Shown: in pieces, positions 61,406 to 64,000 of the stretch
Layout: each line of letters begins with the position of its first letter
Position numbering within the stretch: position 1 is the stretch's first letter
Source of the DNA: Alphaproteobacteria bacterium
GTDB taxonomy: Bacteria > Pseudomonadota > Alphaproteobacteria > UBA828
Reading direction: 5' to 3'
Assembly: GCA_022826665.1 (NCBI GenBank)
Contig: JAJDUK010000031.1
Span: forward strand, 1 to 64,000
DNA length: 64,000 nt
Translations under genes and position numbers: made by a program
The notes under the pieces: model-generated
Seen by the model: only the letters and a program-made list of their open reading frames with translations
Told to the model about the DNA's origin: nothing
Database searches by the model: none

Positions 61406-62413
61406 ATGCCGGCAGCGCCGCCAGAGAAGAAGAACGCCAACCAAGGCGGCGCGCCGGATGGAGGCACGGCCGATACCGGACGCCTGCGCGGACGCGCGCT
61501 CATCGTGCCGACGCTGCTGCTCCTCCTCGGCGGTATCTCCTACGGTGGCATCTTCTCGGCCAACAAACTCGCGGCCGGGGTCTCCTTCCCGGTCTTCGCC
61601 TATACCTTCTGGATCGCGCTCTTCGCCGGCCTCGCGCTGCTGATCGTGGGTGCCGTCACCCGCAATCTGCCGCCCGTAAGCCGGGCACACCTGCTTCAAT
61701 ACCTCCGCCTGGCCCTGTTCGCGGTGATGCTGCCGGTGCTGGCGACCGCCTTCGCTGCCCGCGAGCTACCGGCCGGCGTCATCACCCTGGTGCTGACCCT
61801 GGTGCCGGGGGTCACGTATCTCATGTCCTTCGCCATACGGATGGAGCGCTTCGAGGCACTGAGCCTCGCAGGCCTCGCCCTCGGCGCGGGCGGCGTGCTG
61901 CTGATCGTGTTGCCGGAGCAGAGCCTGCCCGACGCCGGCGCCTGGGTGTGGATGCTGGTGGCGCTGGTGGCGGCCATCGCGGCGGCGGGCTCCAACGTCG
62001 TGGCCGCCGCCTACCGCCCGCCGCAGACACACTCGCTCGCGCTCGCCTGCGGCATCCTGCTCGCCGCTGCGGTCGTCATGTTGCCGGTAATGCTGATTGC
62101 GGACGGCCCTTATCTCTTCGCCGACGCCGGCTGGCCTGGCATCGCAGGCATGGCCTGGGCCGCGGCGATCCACTGCGTTACCTTCTACTGCTTCCAGGAG
62201 GTGACGCGGCGCGCGGGCGCGGTCTTCTTCGCGCAGTTCAACTATCTGGTGGTGGCCGCCGGCATCTTCTGGGCGCTCATTCTCTTCGACGAGTCGCTCA
62301 GCATCTGGGTGTGGGGGGCGCTCGCGTGCATGGTGGTCGGCATCTGGCTGGTCAACACCGGAGCCCGGCGCCGCACGGCCGGTGCCCCGCGGCGCGCGGA
62401 GGGCGCCTCGTGA
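61406..62413 (+). CDS. DMT superfamily (EamA) transporter
   Basis: A 335-residue integral membrane protein with about ten predicted helices in two EamA repeats. Helix 1 is around LIVPTLLLLLGGISYG, and the last pair is near FNYLVVAAGIFWALIL. The family moves metabolites across the inner membrane, often outward. The ATG at 61406 gives a short hydrophilic N-tail; an upstream frame from 61352 would add 18 residues. Confidence 0.85.
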   Translation: MPAAPPEKKNANQGGAPDGGTADTGRLRGRALIVPTLLLLLGGISYGGIFSANKLAAGVSFPVFAYTFWIALFAGLALLIVGAVTRNLPPVSRAHLLQYLRLALFAVMLPVLATAFAARELPAGVITLVLTLVPGVTYLMSFAIRMERFEALSLAGLALGAGGVLLIVLPEQSLPDAGAWVWMLVALVAAIAAAGSNVVAAAYRPPQTHSLALACGILLAAAVVMLPVMLIADGPYLFADAGWPGIAGMAWAAAIHCVTFYCFQEVTRRAGAVFFAQFNYLVVAAGIFWALILFDESLSIWVWGALACMVVGIWLVNTGARRRTAGAPRRAEGAS

Positions 62414-62494
62414 TCGGCGCCGCATGCCCGGCCACGCTCGCAGCGGCGGTGCCTGCTACAATCGGCCGCACATAGCGATCCTTGGAGGCAAGCG

Positions 62495-63451
62495 GTGCGC
62501 GCGATCTTCTTCGACTGTCCTTCCTTCCTGGCCGAGCTCTATGACGACGAGCTCAAGGCGATCGTTCCCGATCTGGCCATGACCATCGACGACGTGCCGG
62601 GCGACGACGTCGCGGCCTACGTCGGCGAGGCGGTCGGCGTCATCAACGATCACACTTACATGCCGGAAGAGGTGCTGGCCGCCTGCCGCGCGCTGAAGGT
62701 CATCGTCTTCATGGGCACCGGGGCGTCGAGCTACATCGACGTGGCGGCGGCGCAAAAACTCGGCATCGAGGTGCGCACCATCAAGGGCTACGGCGACGTG
62801 ACGGTGGCCGAGCACGCGCTCGCGCTGATGTTCGATTGCGGCCGCCAGACCGCGCGCATGGATCGCGCGCTGCGTACCGGCTCGTGGCGCACGCTGGACG
62901 GCGTGGAATTCGCGGGCAAGTCCCTGGGCGTGGTCGGCACCGGCGGGGTCGGCCGAGAGATGGTGCGCCTCGGCGCCGGGATCGGCATGAACGTCATCGC
63001 CTGGAACCGGAGCGGCGTGCCGGCAGACCTGGAGTGCACCCCGGTTGAGACCCTTGATGCGCTGCTCGCGGAATCCCACGTTGTCTCGCTTCATCTCGGC
63101 CTCAACGACCAGACCAGGGGCATCATCGACGCGCGCCGTCTCGCCCTGATGCGCTCCGATGCCATGCTCATCAACACCGCGCGCGGCGCGGTCATCGACG
63201 AGGCGGCTTTAGTCGAAGTGATGCGGGAAGGCAGGATTCGCGCCGCCGGCCTCGATGTCTTCGCCGACGAGCCGATCGACGGGTCTCATCCCCTGGCGGC
63301 GCTGGAGAACGTGACTTTGACGCCCCACGCCGCCTTCATGACCGCTGAGGCCTCCTACCGCCTGTTACGCATGGCGCTGGAGTTGATGCGCGACGCGCTG
63401 GAGGGCCTGGGACTGCCGGCGCCCAACGCAGGCGCGGGCGGCGGCGCATGA
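62495..63451 (+). CDS. D-2-hydroxyacid dehydrogenase (PGDH-like)
   Basis: A 318-residue NAD-dependent dehydrogenase. The nucleotide loop GVVGTGGVGREM, the catalytic Arg in INTARGAVIDE, and the catalytic His in TPHAAFMT are present. The GTG at 62495 has TTGGAGG 6 bases upstream. The gene is coupled to a hydantoinase-family gene by an ATGA overlap, so the substrate may be a hydroxyacid from that pathway rather than phosphoglycerate. Confidence 0.88.
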   Translation: MRAIFFDCPSFLAELYDDELKAIVPDLAMTIDDVPGDDVAAYVGEAVGVINDHTYMPEEVLAACRALKVIVFMGTGASSYIDVAAAQKLGIEVRTIKGYGDVTVAEHALALMFDCGRQTARMDRALRTGSWRTLDGVEFAGKSLGVVGTGGVGREMVRLGAGIGMNVIAWNRSGVPADLECTPVETLDALLAESHVVSLHLGLNDQTRGIIDARRLALMRSDAMLINTARGAVIDEAALVEVMREGRIRAAGLDVFADEPIDGSHPLAALENVTLTPHAAFMTAEASYRLLRMALELMRDALEGLGLPAPNAGAGGGA

Positions 63452-64000
63452 GCATGGCACCCGCCCGCGGCCGGCTCGGGGTCGATGTTGGCGGCACCTT
63501 CACCGACCTGCTGTTGGTCGATCCGGACTCGGCAGGCATGCGTATCGCCAAGGTGCCGTCCACCCCGGCGGACCAGTCAGACGGCTTCATGGCGGGCCTC
63601 GCCGCGCTCGGAGATGGGACAGCGGGCGGGTTCGAGACGGTGGTTCACGGCACCACGGTCGGCACCAACGCCGTGCTGGAGCGCAAGGGCGTGCGCTGCG
63701 CGCTCATCACCACCCAGGGTTTCCGCGACACGCTGGAGCTCGGCCGGCGCACGCGGCCCAACCCGTGGGGCATGTTCGGCAGCTTCCAGCCCATCGTGCC
63801 GCGCGAGCGCCGCTTCGAGGTGGCGGAGAGGATCGACGCTGCGGGCGCTGTAGTCACCCCGCTCGACGAAGACGAGGTCCGTGTGGCGGTCGAGGCGGCC
63901 CGCGCGGCCGGTGCCGAGGCTTTGGTCATTCACTTCGTCCACGCCTACCTCAATCCCTATCACGAGCGACGGGCCGGCGCGATTGCCCGTGAGGTCTGGC
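63448..64000 (+). CDS. Hydantoinase/oxoprolinase N-terminal part (partial, cut at the right edge)
   Basis: The first 184 residues of a HyuA/OplA-type protein. The ATP-binding loop GVDVGGTFTDLLLVD and the downstream VVHGTTVGTNAVLERKG and GFRDTLELGRRTRP motifs are typical of HyuA and 5-oxoprolinase. These ATP-dependent enzymes open cyclic amides such as hydantoins. The ATG at 63448 overlaps the dehydrogenase stop (ATGA). The catalytic C-terminal part lies outside the window. Confidence 0.9.
   Translation, partial: MSMAPARGRLGVDVGGTFTDLLLVDPDSAGMRIAKVPSTPADQSDGFMAGLAALGDGTAGGFETVVHGTTVGTNAVLERKGVRCALITTQGFRDTLELGRRTRPNPWGMFGSFQPIVPRERRFEVAERIDAAGAVVTPLDEDEVRVAVEAARAAGAEALVIHFVHAYLNPYHERRAGAIAREVW

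Overview
The window is a high-GC bacterial chromosome segment, most likely from an alphaproteobacterium of the Rhodospirillales/Kiloniellales kind. The best evidence is the gene order metK-trmB-rimP-nusA-ylxR-infB-rbfA-truB-rpsO-pnp, which ends in a polynucleotide phosphorylase. A terminator-bearing leader sits in front of rimP, and REP-like palindromes of the type that translates as 'GLDPGIH' also fit this group. No rRNA, tRNA or CRISPR array was seen.

Layout. 1-1382: the left edge cuts an IS110-family element. It abuts a broken REP-like palindrome, followed by a GIY-YIG nuclease-like gene, an intact inverted copy of the palindrome and a lone Mu gp27-like (DUF3486) gene. 1389-2174: a 3-oxoadipate enol-lactonase-like hydrolase. 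2334-13675: the core translation/transcription cluster. 13815-19955: a nitronate-monooxygenase-like flavoprotein, then a complete BMP-type (nucleoside-type) ABC importer on the minus strand. 20038-24343: OsmC, an orphan TrpF-like protein, a luciferase-like monooxygenase, a persulfide dioxygenase-rhodanese fusion and a methyltransferase. 24415-26781: an AceE-like thiamine enzyme. 26808-27443: a higBA toxin-antitoxin pair with a perfect 16-bp operator.

27486-35720 is one catabolic block. It has an oligopeptide-type ABC importer (one separate ATPase, a binding protein, a permease and a permease-ATPase fusion) followed by two tandem flavin monooxygenases about 87% identical to each other. These resemble the ring-opening 2-methyl-3-hydroxypyridine-5-carboxylate oxygenase family. 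The two ATPase domains have complementary defects that imply one good and one degenerate ATP site.

36654-45473 is a tightly overlapping minus-strand operon: three xanthine-dehydrogenase/CO-dehydrogenase-like subunits, an acyl-CoA ligase, an enoyl-CoA hydratase, then larC-larE-larB for the nickel-pincer cofactor. No lactate racemase (LarA) gene is in the window. A lone CoA-transferase beta subunit converges on larB.

47493-60087 is the most unusual region. A multidomain polyketide synthase of 2355 residues (KS-AT-DH-degenerate MT-ER-KR-ACP, laid out like an animal fatty acid synthase) is followed by a thioester reductase-sulfotransferase fusion. The pair suggests a fully reduced chain released reductively and then sulfated. 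It sits between the two halves of an AmmeMemoRadiSam system: a Memo-AMMECR1 fusion on one side and the radical SAM enzyme on the other. The right end (60177-64000) carries an iron alcohol dehydrogenase, a DMT-family transporter, a D-2-hydroxyacid dehydrogenase and the start of a hydantoinase/oxoprolinase subunit, all on the plus strand.
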